From: Phycisphaeraceae bacterium
GTDB taxonomy: Bacteria > Planctomycetota > Phycisphaerae > Phycisphaerales > Phycisphaeraceae
Assembly: GCA_040222855.1 (NCBI GenBank)
Contig: JAVKCD010000003.1
Span: 372,001 to 436,000, forward strand
DNA length: 64,000 nt
Direction of reading: 5' to 3'
How positions within the stretch are numbered: position 1 is the stretch's first letter; the number at the start of each line of letters is the position of its first letter. This document shows, piece after piece, positions 1 to 7,810 of this stretch. Both the position numbers and the translations under genes were made by a program. The notes beneath the pieces are model-generated. The model searched no databases and was not told the origin of the DNA. It saw only the letters and a program-made list of their open reading frames with translations.

Positions 1-2
1 TC

Positions 3-1133
3 GGCATGGAGAGCATCGATCCGGAGAATCTCAAAGAGGTCGGCAAGCGGCAAAACCATGTCGATGACTACGCCCACATGGTCGAGACGTGGCACAAGGC
101 TGGCATCTTCGTCGAGGTCGGTTACATCACGGGCATGAGCCACGACACGCCAGAGTCCATCGACGACGCCGTGACAACACTCATCGAAAAAGTAGGCGTC
201 GACTTGGTCGCCTTCTTCATGCTCACCCCGCTGCCGGGTTCCAAAGATCACCAGCAGCTCATCAACGATGGCACCATCCTCGACGCCGACCTCAACAACT
301 ACGACTCGATCCACACCACCTTCCGACACAAACGCATGACCGGTACCGACTGGGACGCCGCGTACCGCCGCGCTTGGGAACGCTTCTACTCCACCGAAAA
401 CATCACCCGCGTCCTGCTCCGCGCCCCCAAGCGCGTCTACTGGTCAATCTTCTGGATGATGCTCTGGTACCGACACGCCGTGCTCAGTCAGGAGCACCCC
501 ATGTTCAGCGGGTACGTCCGCTCCAAAAAACGCACCGAGCGACGACCCGAGCTCCAACGCGAATCCATCCCGCGATTCCTCCTCCGACGACTAGGCGACT
601 CCTGCCGAGGCATCGGCCGATCCATCCAGCTCTACTTCGAGTTCCAGGAAATCTGGCTGATCACTCGCAAGCGCGATGACCCCCGCCGACAAACACTCGC
701 CGACCTCCGCTACCGACTCGCCGTGGCGACACGCCAACTCGACGCCGCTGTCGATCCGCTGATGACCGCCATGCGCCAAGGCGTCCGCGACACGCTCTCC
801 GCAGTCGATGGCTCGCGCCAACGCACCCGCCGCAGAGCCCTCCGCGCCCTCCGCAGCCTCCACGCCTGGAAAATCGCCGCGTCCAAGAGCGCCCCCAACG
901 TCACCGCGCTCCGCGAGCACGCGATGCACGCCTACGAGTCCGTTGTCTGTCGCGACCTTAGCCTCCGACGCCGGGTCACCGCACAGTGGTGTCAGCTCGG
1001 GAGTGAACTCCGCCACGGCCTGCCCAGTCTCCGACGCCTGGCCTGGACACCCATCAACATCACCCTCGAACTGGTGATGGGCCTGCGCTTCGTCACCGCC
1101 TTCATCTTCAAACCCCCCGTCCCCGGCAACTAA
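3..1133 (+). CDS. Radical SAM protein, C-terminal part (5' end outside window)
   Basis: The reading frame is open to the left edge, so only the C-terminal part is present. The first ~140 visible residues resemble the end of a B12-binding radical SAM (BchE/HpnP-like) enzyme: a GYITGMSHDTPESI segment, then FFMLTPLPGS, then an MTGTDWDAAYRRAW segment. The 4Fe-4S cysteine motif must lie upstream, outside the window. The remaining ~230 residues are arginine-rich and helical and are not a domain I recognise. Substrate cannot be inferred. The family call rests on the PLPGS and DTPESI pattern. Confidence 0.7.
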   Translation, partial: GMESIDPENLKEVGKRQNHVDDYAHMVETWHKAGIFVEVGYITGMSHDTPESIDDAVTTLIEKVGVDLVAFFMLTPLPGSKDHQQLINDGTILDADLNNYDSIHTTFRHKRMTGTDWDAAYRRAWERFYSTENITRVLLRAPKRVYWSIFWMMLWYRHAVLSQEHPMFSGYVRSKKRTERRPELQRESIPRFLLRRLGDSCRGIGRSIQLYFEFQEIWLITRKRDDPRRQTLADLRYRLAVATRQLDAAVDPLMTAMRQGVRDTLSAVDGSRQRTRRRALRALRSLHAWKIAASKSAPNVTALREHAMHAYESVVCRDLSLRRRVTAQWCQLGSELRHGLPSLRRLAWTPINITLELVMGLRFVTAFIFKPPVPGN

Positions 1134-1193
1134 CCCGCGCTCGCATCCAAAAAACGATTAACCTGTACTCACGCACCACTCAGGAGCCGCGTG

Positions 1194-1805
1194 ATGTCCA
1201 CCACCGCGATCGTTCTCATCGTGCTAGCCGTCCTCGCCGTCCTCCTCCTCGCCATCATCATCTGGCTCGTCGGCATCTACAACCGACTCGTCACCCTCCG
1301 CAACCGCAACGAGAACGCCTTCGCCCAGATCGACGTCCAGCTCAAACGCCGCTACGACCTCATCCCCAACCTCGTCGAGACCGCCAAGGGCTACATGGCC
1401 CACGAACGCGAGACCCTTGATGCCGTCATCAGCGCTCGTAATCAGGCCATGAAGATCGAGGCCAACATCGGCGGGCCAGGCGGCATTGACGCCGCCGCCA
1501 TCGGCCAACTCGCCTCCGCCGAAGGTGCCCTCACCGGAGCCCTTGGCCGACTCATGGCCGTCATGGAAGCCTACCCCGACCTCAAGGCCAACCAGAACAT
1601 GCTCGCCATCCAGGAAGAACTCACCACCACCGAGAACAAGATCGCCTTCTCCCGCCAGGCCTTCAACGATTCAGTCACCGTCTACGAATCCTACCGAGAG
1701 TCTTTCCCACCCGTGATCTTCGCCGGCATGTTCGGCTTCAAAGAAGCTACCGTCTGGGAACTCGACGAACCCGAAGCCAAGTCCGCCCCCAGGGTCAGCT
1801 TCTAA
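1194..1805 (+). CDS. lemA: LemA family protein
   Basis: A 203-residue protein with one N-terminal membrane segment (about residues 5-28) followed by the LemA helical domain: a YNRLVTLRNRNENAFAQIDV region, RRYDLIPNLVETAKGY, and a C-terminal FNDSVTVYES segment. Its biochemical role is not established; lemA genes commonly sit beside M48 proteases, as here. A GTG three bases upstream is also possible, but the AGGAG at 1182-1186 is seven bases from the ATG at 1194 and only four from the GTG, so the ATG is preferred. The M48 gene follows 30 bases later on the same strand. Confidence 0.9.
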   Translation: MSTTAIVLIVLAVLAVLLLAIIIWLVGIYNRLVTLRNRNENAFAQIDVQLKRRYDLIPNLVETAKGYMAHERETLDAVISARNQAMKIEANIGGPGGIDAAAIGQLASAEGALTGALGRLMAVMEAYPDLKANQNMLAIQEELTTTENKIAFSRQAFNDSVTVYESYRESFPPVIFAGMFGFKEATVWELDEPEAKSAPRVSF

Positions 1806-1835
1806 AGATCCGCCTCAACCCAACGCTGACCGCCC

Positions 1836-3818
1836 ATGGCCATGGACTTCTTCGAGCACCAGGAACAGGCCAGACGCCAGACCACCTGGCTCGTCGTGCT
1901 CTTCATCCTCGCCGTCCTCGCGATCATCGCCGCCGTGTACGGCAGCGTCGTCGCCGGACTCATGCTCGCCAACAGCAACACGATTTCCTGGAACGACCCC
2001 CGTCTGATCCTCGGGGTCACCACTGTCGTCGGCCTCGTCGTCCTGATGGGCACCCTCTACAAACTCGCCTCACTCTCCGCTGGCGGAGCCGCCGTGGCAG
2101 AATCACTCGGCGGCCGCCTGATTCAACGCAACACCCACGATCCCGACGAACAAAAGGCCCTCAACATCGTCGACGAAATGGCCATCGCCGCCGGCATGGC
2201 CGTCCCACCCATCTACGTCGTCCAGGGCTCGGGCATCAACGCCTTCGCCGCCGGATTCTCCACCGACGACGCCGTCGTCGGCATCACCCAGGGGGCCATC
2301 AGAAGACTCTCCCGCGACGAGCTCCAAGGCGTCATCGCCCACGAGTTCTCCCACATCCTCAACGGCGACATGCGCCTCAACCTCCGACTTGTCGGCGTCC
2401 TCCACGGCATCCTCATCATCGGACTCATCGGCGTCTCACTCATCCGCAGCCTCCGATACATGTCCCACTCACGCTCCAGCAGCAACCGAAAAGGCGGCGG
2501 CGGACAGATCATCCTTCTCATCCTCGCCCTCGGTGTGATCCTGTCAGTCATCGGGTACGTCGGCGTCTTCTTCGGCAACGTCATCAAGTCGGCCGTCTCC
2601 AGACAACGCGAATACCTCGCCGACGCCGCAGCCGTCCAGTTCACGCGCAACCCCGACGGCATCGCCGGAGCCCTTAAAAAACTCGGCTCCACCGGCGGGT
2701 CCATCGACCACCCCCGCGCCTCCGAACTCTCCCACCTCTACTTCGCTCCCGGCGTCTTCATCCTCTTCGGCAACCTCCTCGACTCACACCCGCCTCTTCC
2801 CAAACGCATCCTCCGCATCAACCCTTCCTGGGACGGCGTCTTCCCGGCCGCCGAGAAAGTCGAACTCATCCCCAGCACCAAAGATGACTTCGCCGCTGAA
2901 CAAAACCGCCGACGTGAGCACCAGCAACAACGCTCCCAACAGATGATCGCCATCCTCACCGGTGCTGGCGCCGCCGAACTCGCCACCGTCGGTATCCTCG
3001 GCGACAGCGCGATCCGCAACGTCAGCCAGGTGCGACAGGACAAGGTCGCCTACGCCAGCCTCCTCCGAAACGCCATCCCCCCCAACATTACCGAGGCCGC
3101 CAGCGATCCCTACGGCAGCCGCGCTATCCTCTACAGCTTCCTCCTCGCCAAAGAGGCCAGACTCCGCGAGCATCAACTCGATCTCATCACACGCCTCGCC
3201 GACGAAACCGTCGCCGGACTCACCCACCACCTCGCCGATACGATCCCCACACTGCCTACCGAGCTGCGCCTGCCGATCGTCGAGATCAGCCTCCCCAGCC
3301 TCCGCCAACTCTCAAAACCGCAGTTCGACCGCGTCCTCCGCGTCATCGACCAGCTCATCACCGCTGACAACCAAACCACCCTCCGCGAATGGGCCCTCAA
3401 ACGCATGGTCCGCAGGCAGTACGACATCGTCCACGCCCACCACCAGGACCCGTGGGGCAACGCACGCCTCACCGATCACCCCAGCGAAGTCACCCGCCTG
3501 CTCTCCCTCATCGCCCACGCCGGCTCCTCCAACCCCGCCCAGGCCGCCCAGGCCTTCTCCCACGGGGCACCCCTCCTCGACCTCACCGTCAACCAGCCCC
3601 TCCCCGCCAACCTCTGCCGCCTCGACCAGTTCGACACGACCATCGAGCCTCTATCCCAACTCCGCCCCCTCGAAAAACGCCGCCTCCTCGAAGCCGCCGC
3701 CAAGATCATCGCCGCCGACCGCGTCGCCACCGCCGAAGAAGCCGAACTCCTCCGCGTCATCGCCGACACCCTCGCCGTCCCCATGCCACCCATCCTCCCC
3801 GGCCAGAAACTCACCTGA
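1836..3818 (+). CDS. M48 family membrane metallopeptidase with TerB-like C-terminus
   Basis: A 660-residue HtpX-like zinc protease. Two membrane segments lie near residues 18-40 and 54-75. The zinc motif HEFSH is at about 168-172, followed by HILNGD and two more membrane segments near 183-205 and 225-250; the REYLADAAAVQ segment supplies the third ligand. Classical HtpX is about 290 residues. The extra ~300 residues end in KIIAADRVATAEEAELLRVI, which resembles TerB-like helical domains. The pairing with lemA suggests a membrane quality-control role (inference). No Shine-Dalgarno is visible, consistent with translation coupled to lemA. Confidence 0.88.
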   Translation: MAMDFFEHQEQARRQTTWLVVLFILAVLAIIAAVYGSVVAGLMLANSNTISWNDPRLILGVTTVVGLVVLMGTLYKLASLSAGGAAVAESLGGRLIQRNTHDPDEQKALNIVDEMAIAAGMAVPPIYVVQGSGINAFAAGFSTDDAVVGITQGAIRRLSRDELQGVIAHEFSHILNGDMRLNLRLVGVLHGILIIGLIGVSLIRSLRYMSHSRSSSNRKGGGGQIILLILALGVILSVIGYVGVFFGNVIKSAVSRQREYLADAAAVQFTRNPDGIAGALKKLGSTGGSIDHPRASELSHLYFAPGVFILFGNLLDSHPPLPKRILRINPSWDGVFPAAEKVELIPSTKDDFAAEQNRRREHQQQRSQQMIAILTGAGAAELATVGILGDSAIRNVSQVRQDKVAYASLLRNAIPPNITEAASDPYGSRAILYSFLLAKEARLREHQLDLITRLADETVAGLTHHLADTIPTLPTELRLPIVEISLPSLRQLSKPQFDRVLRVIDQLITADNQTTLREWALKRMVRRQYDIVHAHHQDPWGNARLTDHPSEVTRLLSLIAHAGSSNPAQAAQAFSHGAPLLDLTVNQPLPANLCRLDQFDTTIEPLSQLRPLEKRRLLEAAAKIIAADRVATAEEAELLRVIADTLAVPMPPILPGQKLT

Positions 3819-3864
3819 CCCCCCACCCTACGGTGAGTGCCACGCAGCAGTTCCACCCAAAGGG

Positions 3865-3950
3865 CCGGGTGCCACACTTTGCGCAGCAACGTGTGCCCGA
3901 CCACCAACAAGCCCGGGTGGCCGGGGTCTGGCGCAGCCAGACTCCGGAAC
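3865..3950. repeat. Intergenic palindromic repeat B, copy 1
   Basis: Two hairpins in the 3819-4029 gap. The left half pairs GGGTGCCACAC with GTGTGCCCG around a GCGCAGC centre. The right half (3921-3947) is a 12-bp stem with one mismatch and loop GCA, centred on GTCTGGC-GCA-GCCAGAC at 3926-3942. Related copies lie at 7662, 9563, 31917 and 59161, sharing GGCGCAGCC loops, TGTGCCC and CACCAACAA. Confidence 0.7.
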
Positions 3951-4029
3951 CAAAAATCAAACCCCCTTCGAGCCGCGTCGTATCGACGCGACCATCCGCG
4001 CTTAAACGAGGCACCTCAGCGCGACGACC

Positions 4030-4708
4030 TCACCCCCGCCGCACCACCAACCCCGCCATCCCCAAAGCCAACACCCCCAACACCCCAGGCTCCGGAACCA
4101 CCAGCGTGACCAGACTCGGATCACTCGCCGTTAACGCAGTAAAATACTCATCACTGGGAAAAAGTCTGATGCCACCAGCACCCAACGGCTCATTATCGCT
4201 GTTCTGAAAGGATCCACTTCCGTGATGGGCTACTCCGATCACAGGGGGATGGAAACGTCCAGTCCCCTCTTCACGGGCGTCGAAGTAAAACCCCGAACTG
4301 AAACCAGGCTGACCGCTCACCAATAAAGTCTCATTCAGTTGCAGTCCATCAGATAGGACAGCATCAGTTGAAACAAAGAACCTAAAACCCCGTCCATCCC
4401 CATAAAACTCCACCCCATCCATCTCCCGTACCAGATCAAACGCCGAAAAAACCCGAAGGCGTCCCCAGCTCCAACGTCCCACTCACCCCGTAACGCACAC
4501 TCACCAGCGACGGATTGTCATACACCCGTCCCGCCTCCAGCACATCATCCACCACGATCTCAACATAGAAATCCTCCACCTCACTAAACACAGGCGTCGT
4601 GATAAAATCCCCGCTGTCAAAAGCAATCGTAAACGCCCCCAACGCCACCGACGACAACCCCAAACCCAAACCCACCCCGCCCATCAACAGGTCGCTTCGC
4701 ACACGCAT
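4030..4708 (-). pseudogene. PEP-CTERM sorting domain protein, frameshifted
   Basis: Two overlapping frames form one protein. The first half (start at 4708) has a signal peptide, MRVRSDLLMGGVGLGLGL onward, then a beta-rich secreted segment. The second half, in another frame, continues to a PEP-CTERM tail: VPEPG, a hydrophobic stretch and a final RRG. The frames meet at a run of six A at 4446-4451 (six T in the sense strand). Five T would join ...TPSGF directly to SAFDLVREMDG. The ATG at 4708 is preferred over an upstream TTG because AGGAGG lies six bases before it. It may be a real pseudogene, a slippage site or a sequencing error. Function unknown; export and exosortase-dependent sorting are inferred from the tail. 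Confidence 0.75.
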
Positions 4709-4801
4709 CTCAAACCTCCTCAAGCCATCCCGGACCGCAACATCCCGGCACCCCTGTCAGCAGGATAACCATCGCCTCCCCTTACTCACGAAAAAACCGG
4801 C

Positions 4802-5977
4802 TCAGACCGCCGCCAGCGGCTTCTCGCCCTGATTCAGCACCGGCAGGGCAACCAACGACCCATCCCGACGCGCCATCAGCGCCCCCTCACGAGCCTTCGA
4901 CGCATGCCCCGGCGACCGATCCAGCGCCGCCGCCGGGTCCGCCGCGTGCTCCACCTCATCGAACGTCGTGAACGACAACCCAAGATCCCGCAACATCTGA
5001 TGATCCTGCTTCGGCGTCCGCCCAAACGTCGTCAGGTAGTTCCCGATCAGGAAACTCGACCCGCCAGCGAAGAAAATCCACGACTGCATATCCCGCAGAA
5101 TCTTCTCCCGACCCCCCGCGATCTTCAGCTCACGATCCGGCAACAGGAACCGGTACACCGCGATGATCTGCAGCGCCTCCATCGGCTCCAGAGGCGTCAC
5201 CTCGCCGTACATCGGCGTCCCCTGAATCGCATTGAGAAAGTTGATCGGCACCACATCCGCGCCCAGGTCCCGCAGCGCCAACGCCATATCGATCCGATCG
5301 TCCCAATCCTCACCCATCCCGAAAATCCCGCCAGAACAGATCGACAACCCCGCCGCCTTCGCGTTCTGAATTGTCCGCACACGATCCTGATAGCTGTGCG
5401 TCGATACGATCTGATCAAAATGACGCGCCGACGTCTCCAGATTGTGATTGACCCGCTGCACACCCATGTCCTTGAGTCGCTTCGCCTGCTCAGGCGTCAA
5501 CTCCCCCAGCGTCGCGCACGGCCGGATCTTCCCCTCCTCCGCGGTCTTGCGGAAAAACGGCTCCATCCAGTCCAGCTCACGCTCCGTAGGACCCCGCCCC
5601 GAGTTCACAATCCCCATCGACGACGCACCGTTCGCCATCGCCTCATCCGAAGCATTGAGCATGTCTTCCACGCTCATCTTGTCAGGCGTCACATGCGTCT
5701 TGTAATGCTTCGACTGCGAGCAATACGAACAATCCTCCGAACAAGCCCCCGTCTTGCCCGTCACGATCGAACAGAACTTCACCTGACGACCCACGAACCG
5801 GATCCGGATCTTGTTCGCCCAGTAAAACAGGTCGTAAAGATCATCCCCCTCCAGCGTCGCGAGAAAACGAGCCTGCTCACGATCAAGCTGACCACCGCCC
5901 AGCACCAAAAGGGCCAGCGTCGCGATCTGCTCACTACGATCAGGGTGGTTCGGCGAAATCATCACAGCCTCTTCCAT
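4802..5977 (-). CDS. bioB: Biotin synthase
   Basis: Radical SAM enzyme that inserts sulfur into dethiobiotin in the last step of biotin synthesis. The 391-residue product has the radical SAM cysteines C79, C83 and C86 in GACSEDCSYCSQ, preceded by VKFCSIVTGKTG, and later the family segments HNLETSARHFDQIVSTHSY and CSGGIFGMGE. It is longer than E. coli BioB (346 residues), mostly at the ends. It is the last gene of a minus-strand run of four (6940 to 4802) whose other members are small membrane or secreted proteins. No other biotin genes are in the window. Confidence 0.95.
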   Translation of the reverse strand: MEEAVMISPNHPDRSEQIATLALLVLGGGQLDREQARFLATLEGDDLYDLFYWANKIRIRFVGRQVKFCSIVTGKTGACSEDCSYCSQSKHYKTHVTPDKMSVEDMLNASDEAMANGASSMGIVNSGRGPTERELDWMEPFFRKTAEEGKIRPCATLGELTPEQAKRLKDMGVQRVNHNLETSARHFDQIVSTHSYQDRVRTIQNAKAAGLSICSGGIFGMGEDWDDRIDMALALRDLGADVVPINFLNAIQGTPMYGEVTPLEPMEALQIIAVYRFLLPDRELKIAGGREKILRDMQSWIFFAGGSSFLIGNYLTTFGRTPKQDHQMLRDLGLSFTTFDEVEHAADPAAALDRSPGHASKAREGALMARRDGSLVALPVLNQGEKPLAAV

Positions 5978-6001
5978 CAGGTCAGGGTCAACGAACTCTT
6001 C

Positions 6002-6346
6002 TCAACGACGCCGCGGCTCTTCCGCAGGGGTCGAAAACATCTCGGGAAGACTCAGCACACCAGCCGGAGCCATCTGGCGACGATTCACATCCAGCCGATA
6101 CACAAACAGACGCTCCGTCCGGTTGTCCAGCACAAACAACGACTCCTCGCCGTTGCGCGTCTGCGCCGTCATCAGCGTGATGTCATCACGATTCACCAGC
6201 AACGCCGCCTCCGCACGATTCTCCAGCCACCCACGCGACTGCGACAACAGCAACCCGCTCAGCACGAACGCCGAAGCGATCAGCACATAACAAGCCAGCC
6301 GCGTCACCAGGCCGTTCGAGTCCATCTTGCTCTCAGAGTGCGTCAT
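6002..6346 (-). CDS. Membrane-anchored small protein, paralogue of the next upstream gene
   Basis: A 114-residue protein with one membrane segment at about 17-37, followed by an external domain with the pattern ITLMTAQTRNGEESLFVLDN and RLFVYRLDVNRRQM. The protein encoded at 6415-6726 shows the same pattern (YLMIAGEATGRSNQAAIYVV, then RVISGFFNASTNRFEF), so the two look like tandem paralogues. It ends 24 bases before bioB on the same strand. I do not recognise the family; a periplasmic beta-rich domain held by the membrane helix is an inference. Confidence 0.65.
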   Translation of the reverse strand: MTHSESKMDSNGLVTRLACYVLIASAFVLSGLLLSQSRGWLENRAEAALLVNRDDITLMTAQTRNGEESLFVLDNRTERLFVYRLDVNRRQMAPAGVLSLPEMFSTPAEEPRRR

Positions 6347-6414
6347 CTCAAGGTCTTCCGTTACAGGTCAGTTCTTCAAAAGATAAAGGCGATAAAGGTG
6401 GAGTCGTGGGTGGG

Positions 6415-6726
6415 TCAGCGTCGCGAGCGATCGCTATCGGCCTCAGCCAGATCACGCGTCAAGTCACGAGACGCGATGAACTCAAACCGGTTGGTCGACG
6501 CATTGAAAAACCCCGAGATCACCCGCGAGTTGGTCAGGTTCACCACATAGATCGCCGCTTGATTCGACCGCCCCGTTGCCTCCCCCGCGATCATCAGGTA
6601 GTTGCCCCGTGCCATCCCGCCCTGCGCCAGCGCCATCTCAGGAACAGGCCCCAGCGACGTGAACGCCACCCCGAACAACAGCACAGCATTAACAACCAGC
6701 AGCGAGGCAAGAGTGCGCGGGCCCAT
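6415..6726 (-). CDS. Secreted small protein, paralogue of the next downstream gene
   Basis: A 103-residue protein with a signal peptide (residues 1 to about 35, ending near MALAQ) and a short domain beginning ARGNYLMIAGEATG that mirrors the domain of the gene at 6002-6346. A strong Shine-Dalgarno (GGAGGAG) lies about six bases before the ATG. It is the second gene of the minus-strand run leading to bioB. Family and function are not recognised. Confidence 0.65.
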   Translation of the reverse strand: MGPRTLASLLVVNAVLLFGVAFTSLGPVPEMALAQGGMARGNYLMIAGEATGRSNQAAIYVVNLTNSRVISGFFNASTNRFEFIASRDLTRDLAEADSDRSRR

Positions 6727-6775
6727 CGTGACTCCTCCGAACAGAACAAACAGGACGCCAAGACGCCCGCTCCGA

Positions 6776-6940
6776 TCAATCCTGGTGTGTACGCTTCGAG
6801 TTCTTGAAGCTCCCCCAGAGCATCAACGCGACCAGCAGCCCCGCCACCACCATCACGATCCAGTCCGGCACCGCCGGATCCTTCAAATCACTCACCCCTT
6901 GGGCAAGCACCAACACCGTCTCAGGCAGGATCGTCATCAT
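6776..6940 (-). CDS. Very small membrane protein
   Basis: About 54 residues from the ATG at 6940: MMTILPETVLVLAQG, a hydrophobic segment IVMVVAGLLVALMLWG, then a basic tail NSKRTHQD. A TTG at 6982 would add 14 residues, but a good promoter (TTGCCG, 17 bases, TATATT at 6947-6975) ends six bases before the ATG, so the short leaderless form is preferred. It is the first gene of the run leading to bioB and diverges from plsY. No family recognised. Confidence 0.5.
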   Translation of the reverse strand: MMTILPETVLVLAQGVSDLKDPAVPDWIVMVVAGLLVALMLWGSFKNSKRTHQD

Positions 6941-6946
6941 GCCGTC

Positions 6947-6975
6947 AATATAGACCCATCCTCCCCCATCGGCAA
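6947..6975 (-). promoter_or_regulatory. Promoter of the small-protein/bioB operon
   Basis: On the minus strand, TTGCCG at 6975-6970, a 17-base spacer and TATATT at 6952-6947, followed by six bases and ATG at 6940. Spacing and hexamers fit a housekeeping sigma promoter whose transcript would start at or next to the start codon. Confidence 0.55.
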
Positions 6976-7002
6976 TGATCAAGAGACCGTAAGGTACGAA
7001 CG

Positions 7003-7656
7003 ATGACCCTCACCCTCTGGATGCTCGCCGCCTACCTCGCCGGATCCATCCCCTTCGGACTGCTCATCGGTCGCGCCAGGGGTATCGACATCCGTCACCA
7101 CGGCAGCAAGAACATCGGGGCCACCAACGTCGGCCGCGTCCTCGGACGCCCCCTCGGGCTCCTCTGCTTCGCCCTCGACCTCGCCAAGGGACTGACCCCC
7201 GTTCTCCTCTACTGCACCCTCGGTCCCGGCGTCGCTCCCGGCTCCGGCCTCCTCGCCGCCCTCTCGGGACTCGCCGTAGCCGTCGCCGCCATGGCCGGAC
7301 ACATCCTCCCCATCTGGCTCAAGTTCAAAGGCGGCAAAGGCGTCGCCACCGGCCTCGGCATCACCCTCGGCCTCTACCCCATCCTCACCCTCCCCGCCGT
7401 CGCCGTCGGACTCCTCTGGCTCGCCACCACCTGGATCACCGGCTACGTCTCCCTCGCCTCCGTCATCGCCTCCGCCCTACTCCCACCTCTCGCCCTCGTC
7501 AGCTCCCTCGTCCAAGGCGGAACCCCCGCCGAAGCCGCCACCTACACCACCATCACCACCGCCCTCGCCGCCATGATCATCATCCGACACCGCGCCAACC
7601 TCCAACGACTCCGCCAAGGCACCGAAGCCCGAGTCAAATGGGCCCGCACCAAATAA
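7003..7656 (+). CDS. plsY: Acyl-phosphate:glycerol-3-phosphate acyltransferase PlsY
   Basis: Integral membrane enzyme that transfers an acyl group from acyl-phosphate to glycerol-3-phosphate, the first step of phospholipid synthesis. The 217-residue product shows the PlsY motifs in order: AYLAGSIPFGLLIGR at about 9-23, GSKNIGATNVGR at 34-45, and the glycine-rich cytoplasmic motif KFKGGKGVATGLG near 107-119. Five hydrophobic segments are visible. No PlsX is nearby. TAAGGT lies seven bases before the ATG, so the message may be leaderless. It diverges from the bioB operon. Confidence 0.95.
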   Translation: MTLTLWMLAAYLAGSIPFGLLIGRARGIDIRHHGSKNIGATNVGRVLGRPLGLLCFALDLAKGLTPVLLYCTLGPGVAPGSGLLAALSGLAVAVAAMAGHILPIWLKFKGGKGVATGLGITLGLYPILTLPAVAVGLLWLATTWITGYVSLASVIASALLPPLALVSSLVQGGTPAEAATYTTITTALAAMIIIRHRANLQRLRQGTEARVKWARTK

Positions 7657-7661
7657 ACTCA

Positions 7662-7694
7662 GGGTGGCCGGGGTCCGGCAAAGCCGGCCCCCGG
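7662..7694. repeat. Intergenic palindromic repeat B, copy 2 (right hairpin only)
   Basis: A 12-bp stem with one mismatch: CCGGGGTCCGGC at 7668-7679, loop AAA, GCCGGCCCCCGG at 7683-7694. It lies just after plsY and matches the right half of copy 1. It could end transcription of plsY, but no T tract follows. Confidence 0.6.
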
Positions 7695-7810
7695 ATCCAT
7701 CACCTCTCGCCAACCCTGCGTAGCCTTGGCGAAGCAGGGCCCTCTTCCCATACCATAACCCTCCCGGCGCACCCCGCGCCCTCTCAACATCCCAACCCTC
7801 GGAGCCTCCC

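Noticed and set aside
2962-4005. Long open frames on the wrong strand or frame in the C-rich domain (also 4904-6550, 12044-13783, 58029-58775)
   Set aside because: Their products are monotonous P/S/T/R or V/G/D/E strings and they overlap clearly recognised genes. Extreme C bias removes stop codons from the other frames.
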